A DNA stretch of 5,183 nucleotides from the NCBI GenBank assembly GCA_027066935.1, contig JAMOMX010000458.1, positions 1-5,183 of the forward strand, given 5' to 3'. Both the position numbers and the translations under genes were made by a program. The notes beneath the pieces were generated by a model, which was not told where the DNA came from, made no database searches, and worked only from the letters and a program-made list of their open reading frames with translations. The stretch is from Sulfurimonas sp. GTDB taxonomy: Bacteria > Campylobacterota > Campylobacteria > Campylobacterales > Sulfurimonadaceae. Positions 1-5,183 of the stretch are shown piece by piece. Positions within the stretch are counted from its first letter, which is position 1, and each line of letters begins with the position of its first letter.

Positions 1-916
1 CAATCCATTCTTTTTCTTCATAGCTAAGAGAAATTGTATTGGGTGCTTTTTGTATATTTTTCCCAAGCCACTTAGCATGAATCTCTTTTTTTTCATCATT
101 GGTAATAATATCAAAAGCTTTATCTATAATTGATTTTAAAAGTGGATTATTTTTATTGGTAGTCATATGTAGCTTCATAACATTATGACCTCGATATGAC
201 TTAAAAGGGATAATTGTATTTATGCTCTCTTTTTTTATCACATAAGAGAGTGAGGCATAGGTGTCAAAAAGTATATCTGCTTTTTTTTCTAATACAGCAT
301 CTATTGCGTCGGAGAATGTATCCACTGTTAAGATTTTAATATTTGGAAACTCTTTTTTTATAGTCTCTCCATGAGCATATCCTCTAGGGATTGCAACTAT
401 TTTATTATCTAAATCTTTAAGTGTTTTTGCATCTAGGTCATCACGAACAAAAAAATAATCAAGCATCTCAAAATAAGATTTTGTATAATTCATAAATACT
501 TCACGCTCTTTGGTGTAATAAACTGCGCCTAAGAGGTCAATTTTATTCTCTTTCATCTTTTGGAGATTATTACTCCACCTATCAATCTCTACTTCAAACT
601 TTAAACCTGTGATTTTTGATATAAGGTTAAAATACTCATTTGCAATACCACTATAATTACCATTTTTATTTACAAAATCAAAAGGTGCCCAGTCTGGTCC
701 ACCTCCAACAATGATTTTAGGGTGCTTTTTAATCCAGATTAACTCTTCATCACTAAATAATGAGTTGTCATTTTGTGTAGAAGCAAAAATAGGATTTTGT
801 AAAATAGATATTAATAAGATAAATATTATTAAGATTGATGGTTTTATATTTTGCATCATGTTTTTCAATCTAAAATTATATTTTATAAGAAATTTTAAAA
901 GGAAAGTTTTCATCAT
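1..916 (-). CDS. Solute-binding-domain (SBP_bac_3, BvgS-like) periplasmic sensor protein, C-terminus beyond window
   Basis: The reverse strand is open from 916 to the left edge (305 codons, no stop), so this is the N-terminal part of a longer protein. Residues about 26-45 are a hydrophobic signal sequence ending PIFA, followed by FSDEELIWIKKHPKI (54-68), the typical lead-in of SBP_bac_3 sensor modules. A full bilobed module then runs to about residue 287; recognisable stretches are GGGPDWAPFDF (71-81), YSGIANEYF, KIDLLGAVYYTKER and AIPRGYAHGE. At 297-305 LSYEEKEWI repeats the lead-in, so a second module probably starts at the edge. In this family such modules bind small ligands in the periplasm and usually precede a histidine kinase or GGDEF output, which cannot be seen here. 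The gene starts 37 bases after the HD-GYP regulator stop, suggesting one operon. The start is uncertain: ATGATG occurs at 916 and again at 859, neither has a good ribosome site, and the 859 start would give a cleaner signal peptide. Confidence 0.88.
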   Translation of the reverse strand, partial: MMKTFLLKFLIKYNFRLKNMMQNIKPSILIIFILLISILQNPIFASTQNDNSLFSDEELIWIKKHPKIIVGGGPDWAPFDFVNKNGNYSGIANEYFNLISKITGLKFEVEIDRWSNNLQKMKENKIDLLGAVYYTKEREVFMNYTKSYFEMLDYFFVRDDLDAKTLKDLDNKIVAIPRGYAHGETIKKEFPNIKILTVDTFSDAIDAVLEKKADILFDTYASLSYVIKKESINTIIPFKSYRGHNVMKLHMTTNKNNPLLKSIIDKAFDIITNDEKKEIHAKWLGKNIQKAPNTISLSYEEKEWI

Positions 917-953
917 TAGAGAGTATCAAATATCATAAGTAATCATATAAGAT

Positions 954-2000
954 CTACATTTCTGAAATAGAAATAATTTCATCAATATTAGCTTCAAAAA
1001 TCTCTACAAGATAAGGATCAAATTGTGTACCACTATGCTCTAATATATATTTTATAGCTTTTTCAATACTCCACGCATCTTTATAAACTCTTTTATGTGT
1101 TATAGCATCAAATACATCTGCTAAAGCTACTATGCGCCCAAAAATATGGATAGCTTCCCCTTTTAATCCTTGTGGATAACCTGTTCCATCCCACTTTTCA
1201 TGATGTTGGTATGCAATTATATCTGCTGCTTTCATTATCCTTCTATTTGCAATCTTGAGATATTCATGAGCCTTTGAAGTGTGAGTTTTCATAATCTCAA
1301 ACTCCTCTTGTGTTAAAGCACCCTCTTTAAGTAAAATTTCTTGAGGTATTGCCATCTTTCCAATATCGTGCATAGGGCTTGCATGATAAATAACATTAAC
1401 ATCTTCATCAGAGATACTTTTATGATAATGAGCTAAAAGTTTTGATAGTTCAGCAACACGCTTGATATGTTTACCTGTTTCATCTGAAACTGATTCAACT
1501 AGTTCAGTTAAAACATAAATCATATCTTTTTGATTTTGTTCTAATTCGCTATAAATTCGCTTTTTTTCTATTTTCATTTTAGTTTCTAAACTTAGATTAT
1601 ACCTCTTAAGCACCTCTTTTGCTCGGTGAAGTTCAAGGTGAGTTTTTACACGAGCAAGAAGCTCATTTGCATGAAACGGTTTTACGATATAATCTAATCC
1701 ACCTACCTCAAAACCCTTAGTCATAGAATCTATATCTGATTTTGCTGTTAAAAAAATAATTGGTATATTTGAAAGCTTTGGATTACTTTGCATCTTTTGT
1801 GCAACCTCATAGCCATCCATTTCTGGCATCATGATATCAAGAAGTACTATATCAAAACAAATGTCCTTTAGGAGATTTAATGCTTCTTTTCCACTCCTTG
1901 CAAATGAAAAATTATAATCATCCTCTTTTAAAATATTCATTGCCACTTGAATATTTTCTACAACATCATCTACAATTAATATATTATAATTAAACATCAT
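954..2000 (-). CDS. Response regulator with HD-GYP cyclic-di-GMP phosphodiesterase domain (RpfG-like)
   Basis: This 348-residue cytoplasmic protein has an N-terminal receiver domain (about 5-125): acidic pair D11/D12, phosphoacceptor D55 in VLLDIMMPEMDG, T85 and K107 of the KPF motif. A charged helical linker (about 125-165) leads to an HD-GYP domain (about 165-340). The metal-ligand set known for trinuclear HD-GYP enzymes appears complete and correctly spaced: E174, H178, H211-D212 (HDIGK), H240, H266-H267 and D295, with the signature HHEKWDGTGYP at 266-276. It should therefore hydrolyse cyclic di-GMP under control of phosphorylation. Length and order are as usual for RpfG-type regulators. 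The ribosome site AAGAGAG lies one base from the first ATG and four from a second ATG at 1997, so translation may begin at residue 2. No histidine kinase is visible; the solute-binding sensor immediately downstream is a candidate partner if its unseen C-terminus is a kinase. Confidence 0.95.
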   Translation of the reverse strand: MMFNYNILIVDDVVENIQVAMNILKEDDYNFSFARSGKEALNLLKDICFDIVLLDIMMPEMDGYEVAQKMQSNPKLSNIPIIFLTAKSDIDSMTKGFEVGGLDYIVKPFHANELLARVKTHLELHRAKEVLKRYNLSLETKMKIEKKRIYSELEQNQKDMIYVLTELVESVSDETGKHIKRVAELSKLLAHYHKSISDEDVNVIYHASPMHDIGKMAIPQEILLKEGALTQEEFEIMKTHTSKAHEYLKIANRRIMKAADIIAYQHHEKWDGTGYPQGLKGEAIHIFGRIVALADVFDAITHKRVYKDAWSIEKAIKYILEHSGTQFDPYLVEIFEANIDEIISISEM

Positions 2001-2072
2001 TCTCTCTTACATAATAATACTTTTTAGGAAGATAAGTTTCCAGACATAAGGTTTCAAAATTCGTTTTAATAA

Positions 2073-2100
2073 ATTATATCATATTTTTTGTTACTCTTAA
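2073..2100 (-). promoter_or_regulatory. Predicted promoter of the HD-GYP regulator / sensor operon
   Basis: On the minus strand an extended -10 element TGATATAAT occupies 2081-2073, with a weak -35 match TTAAGA at 2100-2095 (16-base spacer). Transcription would start near 2066, leaving a leader of about 66 bases before the ATG. It lies in the 141-base gap after the YihY-like gene, so the regulator need not depend on readthrough from that gene. No convincing terminator is seen in the gap. Campylobacterota housekeeping promoters often have a strong -10 and a poor -35, which fits. Confidence 0.55.
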
Positions 2101-2141
2101 CTTGGTTCATGGTCTAGCCTTTATCAAGTAATAGACTAAAT

Positions 2142-2951
2142 TTAATTTTTACTCTCCGTTTTATTTATCAAATAACATAATTTCATTCCATAAATAAAAA
2201 TTACCCACGATGTATATATCCATAAAAACAAAAATAACAAAATTGCAAAAGAGCCATAAATTGTTGTATATGATTGATTTAAAAATACATAATAGATAAA
2301 ACTATTTTTTGCAATACTAAATATAATAGATATTACAAAAGAACTAATAATGGCAGCTTTAAAACTAACTTTTATATTAGCAGATAGTTTAAAAAGTACA
2401 AAAAACAAAACCCAAATAATTATATATGGAATTATTGGAAGTATATTAAAGTCCGATGTTATAGAGTTTGATGCCATAAAGGTTGCAATATATCCTGTTA
2501 TATAAAATGCAACACCCAAAGATATAGGAGTTATAAGGAGCATTAAAAAGTAAACCCCTACACTTTCTAAAAAAGTTCTTTTTGGCGCATGAAATGCTCT
2601 GTTTGCAATAAATTCATAGTTTTTAAAAAATAGTAATGAAGATATAAAAAGCATAACTATACTAACAGCACTCATCTCAATAGAATTTTGCAAAAACCCA
2701 TTTATATGCCCCATAACAACCTCTGAATTGACTGGTAAAAGGTTTAAAAATATAAAGTCTTGTATTTTTATATAGATTTGTGAAAATGATTTAAGTGATG
2801 TTAAAACTGTCGTTAAAATTAAAAGCAAAGGTATAAATGAAAAAATTGTGTAAAAACTAAGACTAGCTGCAAAAAGAGTTAACTCTTTATCTGCAAAGGT
2901 TTGAAATAAAAATTTAACATCTTTAAATAATTTAGTATTTTTATCTATCAT
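2142..2951 (-). CDS. YihY/BrkB (UPF0761) family inner-membrane protein
   Basis: This 269-residue protein has about six membrane helices (roughly 32-52, 93-109, 130-155, 170-190, 197-222 and 232-258). Family landmarks are AASLSFYTIFSFIPLL (28-43), the loop YEFIANRAFHAPKRTF (112-127) and the closing YGSFAILLFLFLWIY (232-246) followed by GMKLCY. Length is normal for the family. The biochemical role is not settled: members were once called ribonuclease BN (now regarded as wrong) and BrkB was linked to serum resistance in Bordetella; a transport role is only suggested. The start at 2951 is supported by TAGGA at 2965-2961, nine bases upstream. The gene is divergent from the haem-containing diguanylate cyclase and lies 141 bases upstream of the HD-GYP regulator on the same strand. 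Membership is secure; function is open. Confidence 0.9.
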   Translation of the reverse strand: MIDKNTKLFKDVKFLFQTFADKELTLFAASLSFYTIFSFIPLLLILTTVLTSLKSFSQIYIKIQDFIFLNLLPVNSEVVMGHINGFLQNSIEMSAVSIVMLFISSLLFFKNYEFIANRAFHAPKRTFLESVGVYFLMLLITPISLGVAFYITGYIATFMASNSITSDFNILPIIPYIIIWVLFFVLFKLSANIKVSFKAAIISSFVISIIFSIAKNSFIYYVFLNQSYTTIYGSFAILLFLFLWIYTSWVIFIYGMKLCYLINKTESKN

Positions 2952-2968
2952 CTACAATCATCCTAACT

Positions 2969-2987
2969 TTTATGCCCTCTTATTTAT
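2969..2987. repeat. 19-base direct repeat, copy 1
   Basis: The sequence TTTATGCCCTCTTATTTAT recurs at 3038-3056 with 17 of 19 bases identical, in the same orientation, 69 bases apart. This copy lies between the YihY-like gene start and its predicted promoter. It could be an operator half or the remnant of a tandem duplication of the control region. Confidence 0.6.
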
Positions 2988-2995
2988 ATAAACTT

Positions 2996-3004
2996 ATTAT
3001 GGCA
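2996..3004 (-). promoter_or_regulatory. Possible promoter (extended -10) of the YihY-like gene
   Basis: On the minus strand TGCCATAAT (3004-2996) resembles an extended -10 element TGnTATAAT. Initiation would fall near 2989, with a leader of about 38 bases that includes the ribosome site. No clear -35 hexamer is seen. The element sits inside a 13-base palindrome whose other strand also reads as a weaker -10 (TGGCACAAT, 3000-3008). Confidence 0.35.
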
Positions 3005-3037
3005 CAATTTATATTAAGACTTAAGTTTAATATATTA

Positions 3038-3056
3038 TTTATGCCCGCTTACTTAT
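3038..3056. repeat. 19-base direct repeat, copy 2
   Basis: TTTATGCCCGCTTACTTAT matches the copy at 2969-2987 except at two positions. Its last base is the T of the TG dinucleotide of the predicted extended -10 of the diguanylate cyclase gene, so a protein bound here would cover the -35 to -10 region of that promoter. Confidence 0.6.
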
Positions 3057-3064
3057 GTTACAAT
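3056..3064 (+). promoter_or_regulatory. Predicted promoter (extended -10) of the diguanylate cyclase gene
   Basis: TGTTACAAT is a good extended -10 element (TGnTAnAAT). Initiation would fall near 3071, giving a leader of about 36 bases with the ribosome site at its end. There is no convincing -35 hexamer; the upstream DNA is T- and A-rich. Its position downstream of an in-frame ATG at 2972 supports the later start chosen for the gene. Confidence 0.5.
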
Positions 3065-3093
3065 TATACATATTTAATCAAATTCCCATATTA

Positions 3094-3100
3094 TTTAAGG
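3094..3100 (+). promoter_or_regulatory. Ribosome binding site that fixes the diguanylate cyclase start
   Basis: TTTAAGG lies six bases before the ATG at 3107. It is the best ribosome site near any in-frame ATG in this reading frame and supports 3107 over the upstream ATGs at 2972, 2999 and 3041. Confidence 0.7.
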
Positions 3101-3106
3101 CTTTAC

Positions 3107-4945
3107 ATGAGTACAAGACAAAAACTCACACTTACATTATCAATAATTTTTTTAATATTTTTGATTGTAATGGTTATACTGATCACTTTTAATTTTAGAG
3201 ATTCTGGGATTAATAGTGCTCAAAAGAGAGCGATGTTAACAGCTGAGGTTGTTAAGAGTGGTCTAACAGCGCATATGGTTAATGGTATGATGGATAAGCG
3301 TGCTTATTTTTTAAACCAAATTGAAAACATAGATAATGTAAGTGCTTTATGGATTGCTCGTTCCCCCTCTGTAATTAAACAATTTGGAGAGGGTTTCAAC
3401 AATGAAATAGCTCGCGATGCTATAGATAAAGCTGTTTTAAATTCTGGCGAAATCCAAAAAGAGATGACAGAGACCACTACTAAAAGTACAATGCGAATGA
3501 CAATCCCTTTTAAAGCAACAGCTTTTGGAGATACAAACTGCTTAAGTTGCCATAACGCTAAAGAGGGTGAAGTTCTTGGAGCAATCAGTATAATATTAGA
3601 TGTTAGTGATGTTAGGGGAAGTAGTTTTAGTACAGTTGGTTATGCAACTATAGCTATAGCTATACTTATGTTTTTTATAATATTAACAATAAATAGATAC
3701 TTTAAACCCTATATTAAGATTTTTTATTCCATAAAAGATGTAATGATGGCTGCATATGATGGTAACTATTCTAAAAGAGTCGATGGTGGCGATTTAAAGG
3801 AGAGTAAGTCTGTTGCTAATATGCTTAACTCTTTGCTTGAAAAATTACAAAAAGTATTTTTAGAAATTGATAAAAAAGTGTATATTTTTGTTCAAAATCG
3901 AGGTGAAGAGATATCAAAAGATCCATTGGTAAATATAAATAATACTATAGATCAACTCTCAGAAATTTATAAATTTAAACAAACTATAGAGCATGACAAA
4001 GAGTTAGAAGATATATATAAAAGGTTAGCATATATATTTAAAAATAAATTTGATCTTGAAGACTTTAGTATTATTGAAGCAGATACCTTTAGTGGACTTA
4101 AAAATGTTGTTTACTCTGTAAATGGTTGTCATTGTGAAGTTGAAAAGGGAGAGTGCCGTGCAGATAGAATAAACTCTATGGTTGATTCTACAATTTTTGA
4201 GAGCTCTTGTTCAAAATTTAACCAACCTAATCTAAACTATTTATGTATACCATATTCAATCTCAAATGAGTTAAATTTAATAATATCAATTGTTACAAAA
4301 ACTGAAAAAGAAAGTTTAAGGGTTAGAAGTTTAGTAAATCTAATTGAGGATTATATAGCAACTGCTCAACCTGCCATTGTTAGTAAAAAACTGATGCAGA
4401 TACTAAATAAAATGGCAAGAGTTGATCAATTAACTGGTATGTATAACCGCAAATATCTTGATGAGTTTACAGAAACTACAATTCCACAAGCTCTAAGGAC
4501 AAATACACCATATGGAGTGTTGATGATTGATATTGACTTCTTTAAAATGATTAATGACACTTATGGTCATGATGTCGGTGATGAGGGGATAAGGGTAGTA
4601 TCTCGTGTAATAAAAGAATCCATTCGCTCATCAGATATAGCAATAAGATATGGTGGAGAGGAATTTATAGTACTTTTACATAATTGTGATAAAAATTTCA
4701 TAAAAGAGGTAGCTGAAAAAATTCGTACTAACTTTGCAAAACAAAAAATCTCTGCTGGAACAGAATCATTTAGTAAAACTCTTAGTATTGGTACAGTTAT
4801 GTTTCCCCAAGATAGTAAAAGCATCTGGAAATGTATAAAATATGCTGATATGTCACTATATTATGCAAAAGAGCATGGTAGAAATCAAGTTATAAGTTTT
4901 GATAAAAGCATAATCAAAGATGACTCTATGCAAGATTCATTTTAG
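3107..4945 (+). CDS. Membrane diguanylate cyclase with periplasmic haem-c sensor, HAMP-like linker and cysteine-rich GAF-like domain
   Basis: This 612-residue protein should make cyclic di-GMP from GTP. It has a membrane helix (7-28), a periplasmic domain (29-176), a second helix (177-195), a HAMP-like segment (196-250), a GAF-like region (about 290-425) and a C-terminal GGDEF domain (about 435-600). The periplasmic domain has CLSCH (145-149), a c-type haem attachment motif; H56 is the only other histidine on that side and a candidate axial ligand. The middle region clusters cysteines at 341, 343, 350, 368 and 380. The GGDEF domain is intact: DQLTGMYNR (440-448), DIDFFK (475-480), GGEEF (516-520) and inhibitory RSSD (507-510) exactly five residues before it. 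A redox or gas signal as input is inferred. The frame is open from 2972, but the extra 45 codons cover the predicted promoter and the ribosome site supports 3107. It converges on the GlcD-type gene. Confidence 0.93.
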   Translation: MSTRQKLTLTLSIIFLIFLIVMVILITFNFRDSGINSAQKRAMLTAEVVKSGLTAHMVNGMMDKRAYFLNQIENIDNVSALWIARSPSVIKQFGEGFNNEIARDAIDKAVLNSGEIQKEMTETTTKSTMRMTIPFKATAFGDTNCLSCHNAKEGEVLGAISIILDVSDVRGSSFSTVGYATIAIAILMFFIILTINRYFKPYIKIFYSIKDVMMAAYDGNYSKRVDGGDLKESKSVANMLNSLLEKLQKVFLEIDKKVYIFVQNRGEEISKDPLVNINNTIDQLSEIYKFKQTIEHDKELEDIYKRLAYIFKNKFDLEDFSIIEADTFSGLKNVVYSVNGCHCEVEKGECRADRINSMVDSTIFESSCSKFNQPNLNYLCIPYSISNELNLIISIVTKTEKESLRVRSLVNLIEDYIATAQPAIVSKKLMQILNKMARVDQLTGMYNRKYLDEFTETTIPQALRTNTPYGVLMIDIDFFKMINDTYGHDVGDEGIRVVSRVIKESIRSSDIAIRYGGEEFIVLLHNCDKNFIKEVAEKIRTNFAKQKISAGTESFSKTLSIGTVMFPQDSKSIWKCIKYADMSLYYAKEHGRNQVISFDKSIIKDDSMQDSF

Positions 4946-4947
4946 CT

Positions 4948-5183
4948 CTAATCTAGTCCCATCTTTGTAGGGTTCAAAATATTATTAGGGTCAAAAGCCT
5001 TTTTTATGGATTTAAAAAGATTCATCTCCTCCTCACTAAATGCCATATGCATATATGGAGCTTTTGCAAGCCCTATACCATGCTCACCTGATAAAGTTCC
5101 ACCTAAATCAATAGTAGCTTGAAAAACTTCTTCTATAGCCTTGTAAGCAATTTTTACTTGCTCTGGGTCACTTCCATCTACCA
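4948..5183 (-). CDS. glcD: GlcD-type FAD-linked oxidase (glycolate/D-lactate dehydrogenase subunit), C-terminal 77 residues
   Basis: The minus strand reads in one frame from the right edge to TAG at 4950-4948, giving the last 77 residues of a protein whose N-terminal FAD-binding part lies outside. GGTLSGEHGIGLAK (27-40 of the visible part) is the conserved signature of the FAD-linked oxidase C-terminal domain, containing the active-site histidine region, and FDPNNILNPTKM (63-74) is the usual closing motif. Such enzymes oxidise glycolate, D-lactate or a related 2-hydroxy acid and pass electrons to the respiratory chain, often with iron-sulfur partner subunits. Substrate cannot be told from this fragment. 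The stop lies two bases from that of the convergent diguanylate cyclase, so transcripts from both sides must overlap or end inside the opposite gene. Confidence 0.92.
   Translation of the reverse strand, partial: VDGSDPEQVKIAYKAIEEVFQATIDLGGTLSGEHGIGLAKAPYMHMAFSEEEMNLFKSIKKAFDPNNILNPTKMGLD

Noticed and set aside
86..360. Runs of seven to eight T (for example 86-93 and 281-288) inside the sensor gene as phase-variable tracts
   Set aside because: Runs of this length encode Lys-rich stretches and are common in such AT-rich genomes; phase variation in this group usually involves longer G/C tracts. The frame is intact through all of them.
711..938. 75-codon open frame on the plus strand
   Set aside because: It lies opposite the signal peptide and start of the solute-binding sensor, has no ribosome site or family features, and its composition is that expected of the reverse of an AT-rich gene.
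932..947. Two TATGAT hexamers on the minus strand just before the solute-binding sensor gene
   Set aside because: They resemble -10 elements but lack the upstream TG or any -35, occur in AT-rich DNA where they are expected by chance, and the 37-base gap fits cotranscription with the upstream HD-GYP gene.
2111..2137. Possible hairpin terminator after the YihY-like gene
   Set aside because: GTCTA (2112-2116) pairs with TAGAC (2132-2136) across a 15-base loop, but the stem is only about five pairs and no T-run follows on the minus strand.
2972..3106. 45-residue N-terminal extension of the diguanylate cyclase
   Set aside because: The frame is open, but it covers the predicted promoter and both direct repeats, lacks a good ribosome site, and would put extra tyrosine- and leucine-rich sequence before a clean first membrane helix. 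The ATG at 3107 has TTTAAGG six bases upstream.
4567..4824. 85-codon open frame on the minus strand
   Set aside because: It is antisense to the conserved GGDEF catalytic domain and shows no recognisable protein features.

Overview
The window is AT-rich DNA whose protein families, weak ribosome sites and TGnTATAAT-type promoters point to a Campylobacterota (Epsilonproteobacteria) genome. A free-living sulfur-oxidising genus of the Sulfurimonas type is a reasonable guess, but this is inferred from style and protein flavour, not from a marker gene. It carries five protein-coding genes, two of them cut by the window edges. I saw no RNA gene, mobile element or CRISPR array.

Layout. Three genes on the minus strand read leftward from about 3000: a YihY/BrkB-family inner-membrane protein (2142-2951), a response regulator with an HD-GYP cyclic-di-GMP phosphodiesterase output (954-2000), and, 37 bases further on, the N-terminal part of a secreted or membrane-anchored sensor with a bacterial solute-binding (SBP_bac_3) domain (1-916, running off the left edge). 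The last two are probably cotranscribed from an extended -10 promoter near 2073-2081. Reading rightward from the same divergent control region (2952-3106) is a membrane-bound diguanylate cyclase (3107-4945). Its periplasmic domain has a CxxCH haem-c motif and its cytoplasmic middle domain has a cysteine cluster. It ends tail-to-tail, two bases away from the C-terminal end of a GlcD-type FAD-linked oxidase (4948-5183, running off the right edge).

How the genes may work together. The window encodes one complete enzyme for making cyclic di-GMP (GGEEF active site and RxxD inhibitory site intact) and one for degrading it (all expected HD-GYP metal ligands present). Each has its own input: a covalent haem plus cysteines, suggesting redox or gas sensing, for the cyclase; a phosphoreceiver domain, possibly fed by the neighbouring solute-binding sensor, for the phosphodiesterase. 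The YihY-like protein and the GlcD oxidase have no proven link to this signalling.

The most interesting parts are the haem-plus-cysteine architecture of the cyclase and the 155-base divergent control region. That region holds two near-identical 19-base direct repeats 69 bases apart and a symmetric overlapping pair of -10-like elements.
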